A stretch of DNA of 24,505 bases from an uncultured Clostridia bacterium (GCA_910587735.1 CAJUNT010000031.1:1-24505); one strand, 5' to 3'. Shown: positions 7,583 through 15,020, counted from the first letter of the stretch. Notes: a model not told the origin generated them from the letters alone. Numbers and translations are program-made.

Positions 7583-7655
7583 GCTGCTATGGCTCAGTAG
7601 GTAGAGCGTCGCCTTGGTAAGGCGGAGGTCACGGGTTCAAATCCCGTTAGCAGCT
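7583..7655 (+). tRNA. tRNA-Thr (GGT)
   Basis: The acceptor GCTGCTA pairs with TAGCAGC (7648-7654), with discriminator T7655. The anticodon stem TCGCC/GGCGG encloses TTGGTAA with anticodon GGT. The T arm is CGGGTTCAAATCCCG. CCA is not encoded. It has its own promoter and terminator. In many Firmicutes a tRNA-Thr near sigH leads to rpmG-secE-nusG; those genes do not follow here. Confidence 0.96.
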
Positions 7656-7670
7656 TAAGTAGATTGCTGT

Positions 7671-7702
7671 AACCCTTGTATTCTCAAGGGTTTATTTTTT
7701 TG
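7671..7702 (+). terminator. Terminator of tRNA-Thr
   Basis: AACCCTTG (7671-7678) pairs with CAAGGGTT (7685-7692) around a 6-base loop, followed by TATTTTTTTTG. A classic intrinsic terminator 15 bases after the tRNA. Confidence 0.88.
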
Positions 7703-7746
7703 TTTTCATGTTGCATAATGGTATATCGTAATATTGATGAATAAAA

Positions 7747-7775
7747 GAAAGTAATAAAAAAACTACCCATCATAG
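7747..7775. repeat. Copy of a terminator-like end also found at 22858-22885
   Basis: The 29 bases from GAAAGTAATAA to CCCATCATAG match 22858-22885 with only one extra A. In the distal copy this text is the 3' half of a hairpin (AAACTACCC...GGGTAGTTT). Here the partner half is missing, so this copy is truncated. It lies just upstream of a pseudogene and probably marks the edge of inserted DNA. Confidence 0.65.
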
Positions 7776-7827
7776 ACTGACCGTATTTGATATAATGAAA
7801 TGAAAAATATAAAGGGGGAAGATAAAA

Positions 7828-8411
7828 ATGATAAACTTAGAATGTTTTAAAGACAAAATTTTTGATTTACTGAATGAAGAAGATATCATGAACATACGAG
7901 ATATTGAAATAAATAACCAAGAAAACACTTTTTAAATATTTTTTCAAGATGGCAGTGCATTCGAAATAGAGTGTCATCAAATATTACAAAAAGAACAACC
8001 TACAAAAAATGGAATACATATTACAGAAGAAGAAAAAAAGAACTGTCAAAAAGTTGCAGACGCATTTACAGAAATATATGAATATTGTGACATAGTAGTT
8101 GTAGATATCGGAAAATATGGTTTTGCAATATTGCAATATATTAGAATACAATATGGTTTTGAACAAACTACAATTTTACAGACAGCAAACATTTATTTCA
8201 TGACTTATGGAAAGAATGGCTCAATATACAACTCATGGATTTATCAAGAGGTACTTCATTGCAAGATATGGATTTAGAAGATATATTCCAATGCATACCA
8301 AAATGCAAATAATATGAACTTTTAAATAAACAACTCTATTTTGCAGAAAAAACAGGTATTGAAAATATCATTCAAAAATCAAAGAAATGTCTAAAATTTA
8401 GAACGATTTGA
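7828..8411 (+). pseudogene. Decayed gene of unknown function
   Basis: A good start (AAAGGGGGAAG before ATG 7828; extended -10 TGATATAAT at 7787-7795) opens a frame that hits TAA at 7933-7935 after 35 codons, then continues in the same frame with protein-like text (FFQDGSAFEIECHQILQKEQ...). Around 8185 the coding signal moves to another frame (LFHDLWKEWLNIQLMDLSRG...), which has a second TAA at 8310-8312 and then continues as YELLNKQLYFAEKTGIENII to TGA 8409. Two in-frame stops and one frameshift make it a pseudogene of an original protein near 190 residues. It appears soluble and acidic, with no signal peptide. I do not recognise the family. Foreign origin is suggested by the repeat remnant before it. 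Confidence 0.72.
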
Positions 8412-8442
8412 TGAAAAAAATTGAAAAAAATGATAAAATATT

Positions 8443-8477
8443 AAAAATGAGTAAAAATAGTTTTTACTCATTTTTTT
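8443..8477. terminator. Strong terminator after the pseudogene
   Basis: AAAAATGAGTAAAAA (8443-8457) and TTTTTACTCATTTTT (8461-8475) form a perfect 15-bp stem with a 3-base loop, followed by more T. A-runs on the other side could make it work in both directions. Confidence 0.85.
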
Positions 8478-8580
8478 ATATTTAAAAATTGATTTAATTT
8501 TTGTATTTTTTTTCATTTATAGGTGCAATATTGTGCGATTTTTGTTATAGTTTTGAGAGAGGAATAATATAAAAAATAAA

Positions 8581-8604
8581 ATTTTTGTTATCCATAACAA
8601 AAAT
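8581..8604. promoter_or_regulatory. Palindrome upstream of the ECF sigma gene
   Basis: ATTTTTGTTAT, CC and ATAACAAAAAT form a perfect 11-bp inverted repeat with a 2-base centre. A third half-like copy, ATTTTTGTTAT, lies upstream at about 8538-8548. With no T run and a tiny loop it is more likely an operator than a terminator. The rest of the gap 8478-8711 is A/T-rich without an ORF. Confidence 0.5.
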
Positions 8605-8635
8605 ATACTATATAGAAAACGCAGTAAAATCAATT

Positions 8636-8675
8636 TTAAAAAGCTTGACAAAGAACTTTAATTGCCTACGGCAAG
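8636..8675. repeat. End fragment of the intergenic repeat family
   Basis: AAAAAGCTTGACAAAGAACTTTA followed by TTGCCTACGGCAA matches the AAAGTTTGACAAAGAACTTT end of the copies at 18021 (reverse) and 20575. Only the end remains. It carries TTGACA at 8645-8650 and so might give a -35 box to the ECF sigma gene, but I see no matching -10 at 16-18 bases. Confidence 0.5.
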
Positions 8676-8711
8676 TGAAAATTGATTTACGTGTATAGAA
8701 AGGGGCAGAAC

Positions 8712-9335
8712 ATGGAAGAGAAAAAAGAACAACCTGAATGGCTTGAAAAAGCTAGGCAAAATGACATAAACGCATGGGAAAAACTTGTCAAAGAATATGA
8801 AAGCATGGTATACCATATTGCATATCGCATGATGCAAAATGAGCAAGAAGCAAAAGATATTTCACAAGAAATTTTTGTAAAAGTATATAGAAATTTATCT
8901 AAATTTGATGAAAAGTCAGCATTTTCTACATGGCTGTATCGTATTGCAGTAAATACTTGTATTGATGCACTCAGAAAAAATAAAACAAAACAAACCATTT
9001 CATGGGAACAGCATATAGAACAAAACAAAAATGAAACAGCAACTTATCAAACACCAGAAAATATTTATTTACAAAGAGAAAAACAAAACGATATTATGGA
9101 AACTTTACAAAATTTATCACCAGAACATAAGGCAATTATATTGATGAGAGATATGCAGGATATGACGTATGGAGAAATTGCAGAATGTCTATCGGTTTCA
9201 TTGGGTACAGTGAAATCACGTATCGCAAGAGCAAGAGAACAGTTTAAAAAAGAATTTTTAGCTAAAAAGGAACTTTTTGCAATGCATACACGTCAAAAAA
9301 GTATATCAGATGAGAAGGGAGGGGATAGCTTATGA
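8712..9335 (+). CDS. ECF-family RNA polymerase sigma factor
   Basis: A 207-residue group 4 sigma factor. Region 2 runs from about 25 to 92, with NEQEAKDISQEIFVKVYRNL and AFSTWLYRIAVNTCIDALRK. Region 4 (about 130-190) has LSPEHKAIILMRDMQDMTYG followed by the helix-turn-helix IAECLSVSLGTVKSRIARAR. I take ATG 8712 as start because AAAGGGG lies 6 bases before it; an in-frame TTG at 8682 has no ribosome site. The stop overlaps the next start (ATGA), so it is coupled to its anti-sigma partner. Closest in type to the SigW/SigV/RpoE-like factors answering envelope stress. The tail after residue 185 is long and charged. Confidence 0.93.
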   Translation: MEEKKEQPEWLEKARQNDINAWEKLVKEYESMVYHIAYRMMQNEQEAKDISQEIFVKVYRNLSKFDEKSAFSTWLYRIAVNTCIDALRKNKTKQTISWEQHIEQNKNETATYQTPENIYLQREKQNDIMETLQNLSPEHKAIILMRDMQDMTYGEIAECLSVSLGTVKSRIARAREQFKKEFLAKKELFAMHTRQKSISDEKGGDSL

Positions 9336-10522
9336 AATGTGATGTCAAACAACAGGACAGAGAGGAAAAAATTTCTCTTTATATTGACAGACAATTAGAC
9401 TGGAAAGAAGAAAAAGAGTTTTTGAAACATATCAAACAATGTGAGGAATGTAATAAGGCATTACAACAGGCAAAACAAATAAGAGAAATGCTTTTAACAC
9501 TTCCTGGTGAAGATATACCAGAAGAACTTCACAATGATATTATGAAGGCAATACAAAAAGAAATGACAACAAAAATATCCCCTGCCAAAAACAAAAAAAA
9601 TATCGATTTTACTAAATATGGCGCTTTAGCTGCATCATTTTTAATACTTGCAGTGACAGGAGGGTATTTTTATAATCAAAATTTGAAAAATACTTCAGAA
9701 AGTATACCAGAATTGGCGTCTATGTCTATGAAGGAAGGTGTTACAGCAGAAACAGAAACTGGTGAAGTGTTGCCAGAAATTACACAAACAAGAAGTAAAA
9801 AAATACCAGATACATCAAAAGCATTACCAGCAACACCTGTATTAGGCTCTGGAGAAAATGCAGAAAAAAAACAAGAATCAGTAGAAACATTGGAAAATAA
9901 TACAAGTGATGAACAAATTACAGAACAAAATGATGCACAAATTGCATCATTAAGTGAACAACAAGATGTTTTAACACAGTCTATACCAGAAGGGGAAACG
10001 CTATACAGCGACAAACAACAGAACGATACATTACTACAATCAGCAGAGGAAGAACCACAACAATATGGTGATGATACCACTATAAATGTAAAAAGAAGTA
10101 TGCCTTCTAATATGAAATCAAAATCTATGGAAATGAAATTAAGTATAAAAGATGCTGATAAATTCGTTAAGGAAATTGAAAAAAGAACAAAATCTTTAAA
10201 AGGCGAAATTGTATCAGAATATACAGAAGGCAGTATGACCATTAAAATACCCCTTTTGGAATACAATAATATGACAAACTGGTTGGGTGAACAGTGCAAA
10301 GTGCTGGAAAAAAATGAGTTTATAGAGGATTTGGCTCAGCAATATAAAGAAATACAAAAACAAGCTGAAAATGCAGTATCAAAACAAAAACAGGCAGAAC
10401 AAAAAGGTCAAACTAGAAAAGCACAAGATGCAAAAAAAGTACAACAAGATTGTCAAACAGCTTTAGAAGAATTGGAAAAAACAGCAGAATTTGCTACCAT
10501 TTCTATTACATTTTCTGAATAA
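9332..10522 (+). CDS. Membrane anti-sigma factor with zinc-finger N-terminus and DUF4349-like outer domain
   Basis: 396 residues in three parts. Residues 1-80 form an anti-sigma domain with the zf-HC2/ZAS motif H33-x3-C37-x2-C40 (HIKQCEEC), which would hold the upstream sigma factor. A single membrane helix lies at about 96-115 (YGALAASFLILAVTGGYFY). A long Glu/Gln/Ser/Thr-rich linker (116-260) leads to a predicted extracellular domain (262-396) with the layout of DUF4349: beta strands around a coiled coil (about 330-385, KQAENAVSKQKQAEQKG). The ATG overlaps the sigma stop by four bases. Regulated proteolysis of the outer part would release sigma. DUF4349 usually occurs in lipoproteins, so its link to an anti-sigma factor is the notable point. 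Confidence 0.88.
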   Translation: MKCDVKQQDREEKISLYIDRQLDWKEEKEFLKHIKQCEECNKALQQAKQIREMLLTLPGEDIPEELHNDIMKAIQKEMTTKISPAKNKKNIDFTKYGALAASFLILAVTGGYFYNQNLKNTSESIPELASMSMKEGVTAETETGEVLPEITQTRSKKIPDTSKALPATPVLGSGENAEKKQESVETLENNTSDEQITEQNDAQIASLSEQQDVLTQSIPEGETLYSDKQQNDTLLQSAEEEPQQYGDDTTINVKRSMPSNMKSKSMEMKLSIKDADKFVKEIEKRTKSLKGEIVSEYTEGSMTIKIPLLEYNNMTNWLGEQCKVLEKNEFIEDLAQQYKEIQKQAENAVSKQKQAEQKGQTRKAQDAKKVQQDCQTALEELEKTAEFATISITFSE

Positions 10523-10603
10523 ATGTATTATTGTTCTATCTGATTGTAATATCAATTAAAATATTTCATTATATCATTTAATATACAAGGGAGGTTTTGT
10601 ATT

Positions 10604-11362
10604 ATGAAAAAATGGTTAACAACAGTAGCAATAATAGCTATGACAGCAACAATTACAACAGCAGGTACGATTACAGCTTTTGCAGCAGAAACAACACAAA
10701 CAGTAAATAAAACAATAGAGGTAAATGGCAAAGGTGTTATAACAGCAAAGCCAGATGTAGCAAGTATTTATATTACAGTGGATACAAAAGAAGATACAGC
10801 AGAACGTGCACAAGAAAAAAATGCGCAAAAAATGGAAGATATAACAAAAGCATTAAAAGCATTGGGCGTAAGAGATGAAAATATTATCACACAGCACTAT
10901 TCCATAGATAAAAATGAAAAATTTAATTCCGAAAAACAAACTTGGGAGCCAGATGGATATAAAGCATATCACAGCTTTATTGTGAAAGTAAATGATGTTA
11001 GCAATGTTGGAAAATATATTGATGTGGTAGCAAAAGTGGGTGTAACAAGTATTAACTCTGTTTCATTTTCTATATCTGACCCCAATAAATATTATAAACA
11101 GGCATTACAGGCGGCTGTTAGAAATGCAAATGCTAGTGCAGCAGCATTATCTGAGGCATTAGGTACAACATTAGGTAGTTGTATTTCTGTTCAGGAAGTG
11201 AAGAGTTATAATTCTTATGAAAGAGAAGCAGGTTATATGACAGAAAAAAGTATGGCTATGGAAAATGTGGCTATGGATAATGCCGCACCAGCAAGTGGCG
11301 CAAATATAAAATATGAAGATATAGAAATTACAGCGGGAGTAATTATGACTTATGCATATTGA
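10604..11362 (+). CDS. Secreted SIMPL-domain (DUF541) protein
   Basis: 252 residues. A clear signal peptide (MKKWLTTVAIIAMTATITTA...) should be cut near ITAFA-AETT at about residue 28. The mature part is a SIMPL/DUF541 domain: EVNGKGVITAKPDVASIYI at the start, the helix NAQKMEDITKALKALGVRDE, ITQHYSIDKNE, YHSFIVKVNDVSNVGKYIDV and SFSISDPNKYYKQALQAAVR. Related proteins include outer-membrane or periplasmic BP26-like oligomers. The ATG follows AAGGGAGG. The gene lies 81 bases behind the anti-sigma gene, so it is a likely member of the same regulon. The gene downstream starts inside its last codons. Function in Gram-positive bacteria is uncertain; oligomeric envelope protein is an inference. Confidence 0.9.
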   Translation: MKKWLTTVAIIAMTATITTAGTITAFAAETTQTVNKTIEVNGKGVITAKPDVASIYITVDTKEDTAERAQEKNAQKMEDITKALKALGVRDENIITQHYSIDKNEKFNSEKQTWEPDGYKAYHSFIVKVNDVSNVGKYIDVVAKVGVTSINSVSFSISDPNKYYKQALQAAVRNANASAAALSEALGTTLGSCISVQEVKSYNSYEREAGYMTEKSMAMENVAMDNAAPASGANIKYEDIEITAGVIMTYAY

Positions 11363-11777
11363 AAAAGAATATATTGATAATCATATAGAGGAATTGATAC
11401 AAATATGGTTGCAATCCAATATAGATGCACATTATTTTATACCAGAAGAATATTGGAATAGAAATGTGCCATTTGTAAAACAAGCATTATCAAATGTTAT
11501 GTTGTTTTGTGAAGGAAATGAAACGATAAAGGGATTTTTGGGTGTGTCAGATGGATTCATTGAGGGACTTTTTGTAGCAAAGAAATTTAGACGGAAAGGT
11601 GTCGGAAAAAAATTGATACAGGAAGTTAAAAAGCAATTTGATACATTATCATTGTATGTTTATGCAAAAAATGAAAATGCATTTGCCTTTTATAAAAATA
11701 TGGGCTTTGTTGTGGAAAAAAAAGAAATACAACAAGAAACAGGAGAAATTGAGTATTTTATGACTTGGAAAAAATAA
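11352..11777 (+). CDS. GNAT-family N-acetyltransferase
   Basis: A 141-residue GNAT protein, close to the YjaB/ElaA-size group. Acetyl-CoA binding motif A is visible as EGLFVAKKFRRKGVGKKLIQ (about 74-93), with the R/Q-x-x-G-x-G/A pyrophosphate loop as RRKGVG. Motif B is LSLYVYAKNENAFAFYKNMG, ending in the usual FYxxxGF. The substrate cannot be read from the sequence. It overlaps the SIMPL gene by 11 bases, so translation is probably coupled; there is no separate strong ribosome site. The intergenic repeat at 11788 follows and may serve as the operon end. Confidence 0.88.
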   Translation: MHIEKEYIDNHIEELIQIWLQSNIDAHYFIPEEYWNRNVPFVKQALSNVMLFCEGNETIKGFLGVSDGFIEGLFVAKKFRRKGVGKKLIQEVKKQFDTLSLYVYAKNENAFAFYKNMGFVVEKKEIQQETGEIEYFMTWKK

Positions 11778-11787
11778 AATTATGAAG

Positions 11788-11966
11788 AAATTGCGTTCGT
11801 AAAAAATAAAGTTTTTGCCCCGCTTTTTTCAAAAAGCGGGTGAGAGTTTGAGAACAATGCTCTCAAAGTCTTAACAGAATATAATTATACTTTATTATGA
11901 AAAGTGTATTGTACTGTTTTAGTGAAAAAGTTTGATAAAAAACTTTATGTTATGTGAACGCAATTT
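11788..11966. repeat. Modular nested-hairpin repeat, copy 3 (best MITE-like ends)
   Basis: The 179-bp element has ends that are near-perfect inverted repeats: AAATTGCGTTCG...AATAAAGTTTTT on the left and AAAAACTTTAT...GAACGCAATTT on the right, about 25 of 29 positions matching. Inside are CCCCGCTTTTTTC/AAAAAGCGGG, TTTGAGAACAATGCTCTCAAA and a conserved GTCTTAACAGAA core. No target-site duplication is clear. It lies between converging genes, so it may also terminate both. Confidence 0.78.
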
Positions 11967-12016
11967 CATCAAATTTTAAGACGAAAATGATACTTTTATT
12001 ACTATGAATGATAACA

Positions 12017-13159
12017 TTAATATAATTGACACTCATTCAAAAATACTTTTCTCATATCACATTTTAATGTGACACCCATTTCCGTTAACACATCTCCTAA
12101 TGCAGCTAATGTTTGTGAGACATCTGGCACATTTGCATTTTCACCCATATGTCCAATACGAATTACTTTTCCAGCAAGCACATCAAAACAACCTGATATC
12201 ATGATATGATATTGATTTCTCATTTTCTGAAGTAGTTCTTTATCTGAAATACCTTCTGGCAATACAATCGCTGTTACAGTATTAGAATAGCCTTCATTGA
12301 TATATTGTTTTAATCCTGCCGTCTCTACTGCTTTTCGTGTTGCCTTGGCAATGATTTCATGTCTTTGAAATATTTGTGTATCATTTAAAACATTTTCTAA
12401 TGCTTCACCAAAACCATATATATCACTAATGGGCATGGTATAGGGAAACCATTTTTTTTCATAATATCCCACATAATTTAATATATTGGCATAAAATGAC
12501 GCAATAGGCGTTTTTCTATTTTGCATTGCTTGTATTGCCTTATCACTTACACCTAAAAATGTTAATCCTATGGGTGCGGAAAGTGCTTTTTGTGAACCAC
12601 CACAAAGTATATCAATTTGTGATTTATCTACATTTAATGGTATGCCAAAACTTGCTGAAACACTGTCTACTACTGTTAATATATTATATTCTTTTAATAC
12701 ATTACATATTTTTTCTACATCATTCAGCATACCGCTTGGCGTATCACAATGCACAACTGTGGCATATTTGAAATTGCTATCTTTTTTTAAATACTCTGAT
12801 AATGCTTGTGCATCAACAGGTTTTTTATCATCAACAGTATATAATACGGCATCTCCGCCATATATTTTTACAAAATCTGCAAAGCCTTTGCCAAATATAC
12901 CATTATCAATAACTAATACTCTATCTCCTTTTTCTGTTAAAGAGGCACATGCTGCCTCAAGCCCTAATATTCCCTCTCCACTTAATATGTAAAATGTATT
13001 TTTTGTATGAAAAAATTTTGCTAATTTATCACAAATGGACTTGTAATATTCACAAAAAGCAATGTCTTCATCGGGGTTTGTTGTGACTCTGCTCCTTGCC
13101 ATGCGTACATTTTCTCGTACTTGTGTTGGTCCTGCTGTCATCATTGTCATGTGATACAT
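12017..13159 (-). CDS. Class V aminotransferase, alanine/serine-glyoxylate aminotransferase-like
   Basis: A PLP-dependent fold-type I enzyme of 380 residues when started at the ATG ending at 13159, which has AGGAGG nine bases upstream; the longer open frame to 13285 has no support. Signatures: TAGPTQV at the N-terminus, the phosphate-binding loop around SGEGILGLEAA (60-70), VVDSVSASFG with D165 for the PLP ring nitrogen, and GGSQKALSAPIG with the Schiff-base lysine K191. The C-terminal domain holds the substrate arginine region VIRIGHMG. It resembles alanine-glyoxylate, serine-pyruvate and PucG-type enzymes; the exact donor is open. The start overlaps the stop of the upstream transporter gene by one base (TAATG), so the two are translated together. 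Confidence 0.9.
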   Translation of the reverse strand: MYHMTMMTAGPTQVRENVRMARSRVTTNPDEDIAFCEYYKSICDKLAKFFHTKNTFYILSGEGILGLEAACASLTEKGDRVLVIDNGIFGKGFADFVKIYGGDAVLYTVDDKKPVDAQALSEYLKKDSNFKYATVVHCDTPSGMLNDVEKICNVLKEYNILTVVDSVSASFGIPLNVDKSQIDILCGGSQKALSAPIGLTFLGVSDKAIQAMQNRKTPIASFYANILNYVGYYEKKWFPYTMPISDIYGFGEALENVLNDTQIFQRHEIIAKATRKAVETAGLKQYINEGYSNTVTAIVLPEGISDKELLQKMRNQYHIMISGCFDVLAGKVIRIGHMGENANVPDVSQTLAALGDVLTEMGVTLKCDMRKVFLNECQLY

Positions 13160-13689
13160 TATTCTATGCCTCCTATTTGTTTGAGTACTGTTTTTTTCAA
13201 TGCTGTTATAATTGGTAATACAATGATACCTGCTGTGATAACTTGCACAACATTGCCAGGTATAGACGCTATGGGCGCAATACAATTAGAATATAATATC
13301 ATTTCTGCAATATAATATCCTACAATTTTTATTATCAATGCTGCTATGATTGCAATAAAATACCAAAGTGGTTTGTTTTTTTCTGAAATTTTTCCCACAA
13401 CATACCCCATAATACCCACTATAACAAATGTAAAAGGTGCCCATGCTATCCAGCCGGAAATTAGGTCAAAAAGTCCCATGCCCAAAGCACCTGCTATTGC
13501 GCCCGTTTTTTTGCCGAATATCATTGCAGTTAAAAATAAAGGAACATTCCCTAAATGTATCAGTCCACCGTTTGCCATAATGGGTAAGCGAATGTTAATA
13601 AATGCTGTGGCAACAAATGTTAATGCAATACACATAGCATTGATAGTTAATTTTTTTGTTGCTGTCATTTTGACTACTGTACTGTTCAT
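13159..13689 (-). CDS. ECF transporter S component (substrate-binding membrane subunit)
   Basis: A hydrophobic 176-residue protein with about six membrane helices, typical of S components that capture vitamins and hand them to the shared EcfAAT energising module. The LRLPIMANGGLIHLGNVPLFL-type loop (residues about 33-52) and GKKTGAIAGALGMGLFDLIS are usual in this superfamily, near the riboflavin/pantothenate/pyrimidine group. The start ATG follows AAAGGAAG. The gene is first in a two-gene unit with a PLP-dependent aminotransferase, which makes a B6 vitamer, amino-acid derivative or related cofactor a plausible cargo; this is inference. No riboswitch is seen in the 200 bases upstream. Confidence 0.87.
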   Translation of the reverse strand: MNSTVVKMTATKKLTINAMCIALTFVATAFINIRLPIMANGGLIHLGNVPLFLTAMIFGKKTGAIAGALGMGLFDLISGWIAWAPFTFVIVGIMGYVVGKISEKNKPLWYFIAIIAALIIKIVGYYIAEMILYSNCIAPIASIPGNVVQVITAGIIVLPIITALKKTVLKQIGGIE

Positions 13690-13830
13690 ATTTTTGCACT
13701 TCCTTTTGATGTATTTAAAAGATATCTTTGCACTATACTATAAACAAAAATTGCAAAATATGATAGAGTAATCTGTCGTTTTTTTGTATGATAAAGAGTA
13801 CGTTTTAATATTGTACCCATACAATAAATA

Positions 13831-13906
13831 GCGTTAAAATAAAAAGGGAAAACGAAGTTTTCCCATAAAAGTTTTTGTTACAAAATTTAACTTTTGCAAA
13901 CGCAAT
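13831..13906. repeat. Short, internally deleted copy of the intergenic repeat, copy 4
   Basis: It keeps only the ends: GCGTTAAAATAAAAAGGG, the hairpin GGGAAAAC-GAA-GTTTTCCC (13846-13864), ATAAAAGTTTTTG, then the opposite end AACTTTTGCAAACGCAAT. The central arms are lost, as in miniature elements that delete internally. It lies between convergent and tandem minus-strand genes. Confidence 0.68.
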
Positions 13907-13918
13907 ACTTATTTATAT

Positions 13919-14488
13919 TTAAGCAACGGCATCAAAAAATTTACCTTTTTCTGCTGCCATAACCGTATCATGATTAGATTTATTTCTTGTTACAGTACGT
14001 GTTTCACCACCAGAAACATAAACTCTATGACATTCTGGACAAATGTTTGTACTATATGTTACGGACTGTGAAACAACTTCTCTATCTTCTTTCAATGCTT
14101 TCGCTTGTTCATTGAAAACGTGTTCCATTTCGTGATTTCTTACTGCCGCAGCTGCTCTATCTGGTGATATTGCTGTTGGCGTTTTAAATGATACACTTGG
14201 GTCGTTAGAACCATCTTGATATTTGCGATTTTCACAGGTTTGACATTTTTCAACAGTAGGCGAATCTTCATCATATTTTTGAGAAACATTTGACAATTCA
14301 ACAGTATCAAAATTTTTATTGTTGTGTATAGATTTTGTATTATTATGTGGATTGATAATATTACTGTCATTGTCGTATTGATTGTTATATTGATTTTTTT
14401 CTATATTTGACATTGCCGTACTATTTTCGACATTGCCGTGTTTTTGTGTAAAATATGCTTTTGACATAGTTAATAATGAAATATTCAT
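13919..14488 (-). CDS. Putative HExxH zinc metalloprotein with two CxxC pairs
   Basis: 189 residues. The first 75 are low-complexity, rich in Asn, Asp, Lys and His, and probably disordered. The conserved part starts with CQTCENRKYQDGSNDPSVSF (C82, C85), continues with PTAISPDRAAAAVRNHEMEH (HEMEH at 119-123, a metallopeptidase-like HExxH), and ends with NICPECHRVYVSGGETRT (C150, C153). The same order occurs in a little-studied family annotated as putative metalloproteases, sometimes called SprA-related. No signal peptide or membrane helix. The ATG has AAGGAGGGG and a strong promoter sits 44-72 bases upstream. Whether it cleaves proteins is unproven; a structural zinc role is possible. Confidence 0.75.
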   Translation of the reverse strand: MNISLLTMSKAYFTQKHGNVENSTAMSNIEKNQYNNQYDNDSNIINPHNNTKSIHNNKNFDTVELSNVSQKYDEDSPTVEKCQTCENRKYQDGSNDPSVSFKTPTAISPDRAAAAVRNHEMEHVFNEQAKALKEDREVVSQSVTYSTNICPECHRVYVSGGETRTVTRNKSNHDTVMAAEKGKFFDAVA

Positions 14489-14531
14489 AAAATCCCCTCC
14501 TTGAGCCGACAGCCGAAAAATATTTAGCTAT

Positions 14532-14560
14532 ATTATAGCAAAATACAAATGATTTGTCTA
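14532..14560 (-). promoter_or_regulatory. Promoter of the HExxH protein gene
   Basis: Read on the minus strand, TAGACA (14560-14555) and TATAAT (14537-14532) are separated by 17 bases, with a full -10 and five of six -35 bases. It points at the gene starting at 14488. Confidence 0.72.
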
Positions 14561-14622
14561 GCACATCAAAAAACAGTTCACATTTGTGTTATGCCTTTTT
14601 GATGATGAGGGAAAACAATATA

Positions 14623-14886
14623 TTATTTTAATTTGTTTTGCAGTTGAATAGCATCTTGAAAGCCATTTCTATAAAATAATACTGCTATAGTATGTAGCAT
14701 TTCATTTTGTATTTCGTCATAATCCCAAAAAGCATTTAATGATGTTAATTGTGAATAAAGTTTCTTTTTTTTTGCAGTCAAATCTGAAATATGTGCATTA
14801 TTTTTCATATAATATAGCAGTAAATCCGCTATATAGTTTTCTAAAAAAATATTTACGTTCTGTTCTAACAGTTCTTTTTTATTCAT
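14623..14886 (-). CDS. Small protein of unknown function
   Basis: 87 residues from the ATG ending at 14886, chosen because GGAG lies 8 bases upstream; the longer open frame to 15030 would add a Leu/Phe/Ile-rich stretch that is translated AT-rich upstream DNA. The protein looks all-helical and soluble: MNKKELLEQNVNIFLENYIA, a Lys-rich turn (TAKKKKLYSQL), then a conserved-looking DYDEIQNEMLHTIAVLFYRNGF. I do not recognise the family. The 11-base palindrome GAGCATTGCTC overlaps the ribosome site and could hide it in a hairpin. The next gene downstream is 134 bases away, so it is probably a single transcript. Confidence 0.62.
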   Translation of the reverse strand: MNKKELLEQNVNIFLENYIADLLLYYMKNNAHISDLTAKKKKLYSQLTSLNAFWDYDEIQNEMLHTIAVLFYRNGFQDAIQLQNKLK

Positions 14887-15020
14887 GAGCAATGCTCCTT
14901 TCTCTATATACAACACAAAAAAACTTTTAGACAGATATAAATATATTAAAAAATATAAAAAAATAAGAAAAATTATGGAAACAAATAAGCGCAAAATGTG
15001 ACATAACAGAGATATTAATT

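Noticed and set aside
7828..8411. Stop-codon recoding or programmed frameshift in the broken gene
   Set aside because: Two plain TAA stops plus a frameshift without slippery site or hairpin point to decay, not recoding.
8621..8634. GCAGTAAAATCAAT shared with 22809-22822
   Set aside because: A 14-base match in AT-rich DNA of this length is expected by chance, and flanks differ.
9676..10299. A 207-codon minus-strand frame opposite the anti-sigma gene
   Set aside because: It is the mirror of an A-rich coding region (Ser/Phe/Cys-rich product), with no ribosome site; the plus-strand domains are real.
13159..13285. Upstream extension of the aminotransferase frame
   Set aside because: The added residues lie inside the transporter gene, while AGGAGG supports the ATG at 13159.
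13690..13830. Riboswitch ahead of the ECF S component
   Set aside because: No TPP, FMN, cobalamin or other known aptamer core is visible; only AT-rich DNA.
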